From a virus, in IMG/VR virus record IMGVR_UViG_3300042566_000223, positions 1-32,432 of that record: 32,432 bases of DNA; one strand, given 5' to 3'. A program made the position numbers and the translations under genes. The notes beneath the pieces are model-generated. The model saw only the letters and a program-made list of their open reading frames with translations, searched no databases and was not told the origin of the DNA. Below are positions 30,863 to 32,432 of this stretch, in pieces (position 1 is the first letter of the stretch; every line of letters starts with the position of its first letter).

Positions 30863-31013
30863 ATATTGCAAACAAAACAAATCACGCGATTTGTTCCCGG
30901 TTAATATCATGATGAATGATCTCCGGGAAAACAAATGTAAAAAATGCCGATCGGAATATGACAAAATGAAACGCGCCAAACGTAACGCCGGCAACGTTAT
31001 TTCACATTTTTAG
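30828..31013 (+). CDS. 61-residue zinc-binding protein
   Basis: Two Cys pairs, YCKYCKQNKSRDLFPVN and NKCKKCRSEYDK, give the CxxC...CxxC arrangement with the RDLFP element seen in treble-clef proteins that resemble the zinc part of HNH endonucleases. No HNH catalytic residues follow, so it is a metal-binding stub and not a nuclease. A basic tail (MKRAKRNAG) suggests nucleic-acid binding. Its stop overlaps the stop of the convergent endopeptidase gene by four bases. Confidence 0.65.
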   Translation: MESNPIQLKYCKYCKQNKSRDLFPVNIMMNDLRENKCKKCRSEYDKMKRAKRNAGNVISHF

Positions 31014-31477
31014 TATTTGGAATAAATCGTTTTACCGTTTACCCTTGATGCGCGCAATATTTGTTTGCGCTGATTACCGGTTGTTTCATACGATACATGA
31101 ACCCAATCCGGATTTTGTGCATCGCCGAATTCGTAGATCAATTGATCAAAAACAAGGTTATCCTTGATGTAATCAAAAACCATGCGATTGGTAACGCCAT
31201 GTGGCGTTCCGTCCATGTCCAGGTCTATCGCTTCGCCCGTACAATGCTGCGATGTCGCGGATGCCCCCGGAATCGATGAATTCAATTCTTTTGATCTATA
31301 TGCGGATGATATAATGATCGGACATCGGAAATGATTCCGGATCGGTTCAAATATCATTTCCGCCAATATCTTGAAATTTGCGATGTGTTCGGCCGTTGGC
31401 ATGTTTGAAATCCCTTTCCGCTTTGCTGATTCCGACCTGGTTACTTCCGACAAATCGAGGTGTTCCGACAATTTCAT
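31010..31477 (-). CDS. M15-type peptidoglycan endopeptidase (endolysin), 155 aa
   Basis: A Peptidase_M15_3-like enzyme. The zinc ligands are His78 and Asp85 (QHCTGEAIDLD) and His127 (DWVHVSY), with Glu116 as the likely base; SSAYRSKELN (57-66) is the conserved substrate-side loop. It would cut cell-wall peptide cross-links at the end of infection. It has no signal peptide, so it needs a holin. Its ATG overlaps the spanin stop by four bases. Its composition matches the main genome, while the two lysis genes upstream do not. Confidence 0.88.
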   Translation of the reverse strand: MKLSEHLDLSEVTRSESAKRKGISNMPTAEHIANFKILAEMIFEPIRNHFRCPIIISSAYRSKELNSSIPGASATSQHCTGEAIDLDMDGTPHGVTNRMVFDYIKDNLVFDQLIYEFGDAQNPDWVHVSYETTGNQRKQILRASRVNGKTIYSKY

Positions 31478-31965
31478 TTTCTAAGTTTTAAATATATAAA
31501 AAGTGCAATAAGAACCAAAAGTGATATTAACCAATTTAAGCGACTATCTGCTTTTGACTTGTAATCATTTGCCAAGTTAATTAAACGAGTGCTATCAGCT
31601 TGCAATAACCTCACACGAGCATTATCTACTATGTATGACTTGATGGTATCGTGAATAGTGATAGACTTGGTTATTTCTCTTGTTTTCCACTTGGTGATGT
31701 AGGTTGTATCATTAAGTACATAAGTGTCAGTAAGTGTATCAATCCTCACCAATGTATCAACCTCAACCAAGGTATCAGACTTAACAATAAAGGTAGTGTC
31801 TGAAGCACACCATCCACCCTTAACCACAACCTTTGCGACTTCTTCAAGTTTATCTTGGTCACGCAAAACCTGCTTAACTGGATTGCAAGATGTTACCCAA
31901 AGAAATAACAAAAGCAATCCCATTGCAATAAGGAGCAATGTTGGTGCATTAATCTTTGGTTTCAT
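31474..31965 (-). CDS. Candidate unimolecular spanin (u-spanin), 163 aa
   Basis: The N-terminus is a lipoprotein signal: Lys-rich start, hydrophobic core (LLLIAMGLLLLFLW) and lipobox Val-Thr-Ser-Cys at 24-27. The middle is beta-rich with repeated Asp-Thr-Leu/Tyr units (VEVDTLVRIDTLTDTYVL). The C-terminus is a membrane helix (about 143-160, WLISLLVLIALFIYLKL). An outer-membrane lipoprotein tethered to the inner membrane by one chain is the u-spanin design known from phage T1 gp11. It sits between holin-like and endolysin genes. No sequence homology is claimed. Confidence 0.6.
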   Translation of the reverse strand: MKPKINAPTLLLIAMGLLLLFLWVTSCNPVKQVLRDQDKLEEVAKVVVKGGWCASDTTFIVKSDTLVEVDTLVRIDTLTDTYVLNDTTYITKWKTREITKSITIHDTIKSYIVDNARVRLLQADSTRLINLANDYKSKADSRLNWLISLLVLIALFIYLKLRK

Positions 31966-32167
31966 CTTTCTTGAATATTTTTTCAGCAGATGTCAAACCG
32001 AGGCAACCAAACGCAAGAGCAGAAACAGAATAAACCAATGCCTCTGATGGTTCTGTTTCGTAGAATGAGTTATGGTACATTGTTACGCAAATGATGACTA
32101 CGCAAGTAAAACCGCAAAGTCTTTTCATTGATAGTCTGCCGTTTTCTTCGCAAAAAAATTGTTTCAT
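31949..32167 (-). CDS. Holin-like membrane protein, 72 aa
   Basis: Two hydrophobic segments (about 17-33, RLCGFTCVVIICVTMYHN, and 43-60, ALVYSVSALAFGCLGLTS) with a short polar loop, and a charged C-terminus (KIFKKDETKD). Size, topology and position beside spanin and endolysin fit a class II holin. It overlaps both neighbours (ATGA at 32164-32167 and 17 bases at the other end). Confidence 0.65.
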   Translation of the reverse strand: MKQFFCEENGRLSMKRLCGFTCVVIICVTMYHNSFYETEPSEALVYSVSALAFGCLGLTSAEKIFKKDETKD

Positions 32168-32424
32168 TGATTTTCTGTTGAATCTATTGATGAAATGGAA
32201 TCGGTAGAGGTTTTCTTTCTACCCCAAAAATTAGTCTTTTCCTTGATGATGATAGTATCTCTAATGGTAATAGTCTTGACTATTTTTGCATCCTCTTTGA
32301 GTTTAGCATTTTGCAATTTTATGCTTAATACGTTTAGCAATACTTGCTTCTCTGCTTTCTCAATCTGCTTGTCAACTTTTGGGAGGAACTTTACAATAGT
32401 GTCAATATGTTCCCTTGATTGCAT
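32164..32424 (-). CDS. Coiled-coil protein at the right edge, probably N-terminally truncated
   Basis: From ATG at 32424 the protein has 86 residues: a helical region (SREHIDTIVKFLPKVDKQIE), a beta-like KTITIRDTIIIKEK and a Ser/Asp-rich end. The frame stays open beyond the ATG to the window edge (two more codons), so the real start may lie outside. Together with the membrane-anchor fragment at 1-117 it may be one protein. It overlaps the holin-like gene by four bases, so it belongs to the lysis or fibre operon. Function unknown. Confidence 0.55.
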   Translation of the reverse strand: MQSREHIDTIVKFLPKVDKQIEKAEKQVLLNVLSIKLQNAKLKEDAKIVKTITIRDTIIIKEKTNFWGRKKTSTDSISSIDSTENQ

Positions 32425-32432
32425 AAGGATAG

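Noticed and set aside
1-32432. Integrase, repressor, tRNA and CRISPR genes
   Set aside because: I looked on both strands and saw no convincing case of any of them. The basic 53-residue protein at 28598-28759 is the only possible small DNA-binding regulator besides the sigma-like factor.

Overview
The window looks like an almost complete genome of a small, tailed, probably strictly lytic siphovirus that infects a Bacteroidota host. It encodes a terminase pair, portal, prohead protease, scaffold, capsid, tape measure, tail proteins, tail fibre, recombination and replication genes and a lysis cassette. I found no integrase, repressor or tRNA. The host assignment rests on four promoters of the Bacteroidota type (TTTG, about 18-21 bases, TAnnTTTG), the near absence of Shine-Dalgarno sequences, and protein families I associate with phages of that phylum. 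All family calls are by eye.

Most genes lie on the minus strand and are read right to left. From 28759 to about 24417 is an early block: a small basic protein, a RecT-like annealing protein, a coiled-coil protein, a PD-(D/E)XK exonuclease, a DNA methyltransferase, an SSB-like protein and a VRR-NUC-like nuclease. A candidate small RNA gene with its own promoter and terminator follows (24330-24449). Next come a primase-helicase (21907-24123), an iteron-rich AT-rich gap that is a good origin candidate (21643-21892), a sigma-like factor, two small genes and the terminase subunits. Two solitary small genes with matching promoters and their own terminators sit at 18357-18922. The structural genes then run leftwards: tail chaperone, tail completion, two tail proteins, tape measure, protease, scaffold, capsid, tube-like protein, portal, connector, a duplicated-domain protein and the tail fibre. 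Tail genes precede head genes and the portal comes last, an unusual order.

The only plus-strand genes are a packed run of a dozen tiny genes (28893-31013) behind a Bacteroidota-type promoter, most overlapping by ATGA. They converge on the lysis cassette (M15 endopeptidase, candidate unimolecular spanin, holin-like protein), read leftwards from the right edge.

The left edge cuts an open minus-strand gene and the right edge begins inside another; both have the same base composition. I infer that the ends meet in a circular or circularly permuted genome, so the late operon would continue from fibre to lysis. The stretch from about 31478 through the ends to about 4375 has no GATC or CCGG that I could find, while both words are frequent elsewhere. 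It looks like an exchanged fibre-plus-lysis cassette.

Two regulatory signals stand out. First, a two-box element, CAACAA(A/C)C then 9 bases then TTGCCACA, occurs just upstream of the tail operon, the scaffold-capsid module and the portal module, twice directly after a terminator. It is a candidate late promoter for the phage sigma-like factor. Second, the small RNA at 24330-24412 has two hairpins whose six-base loops are exact complements.
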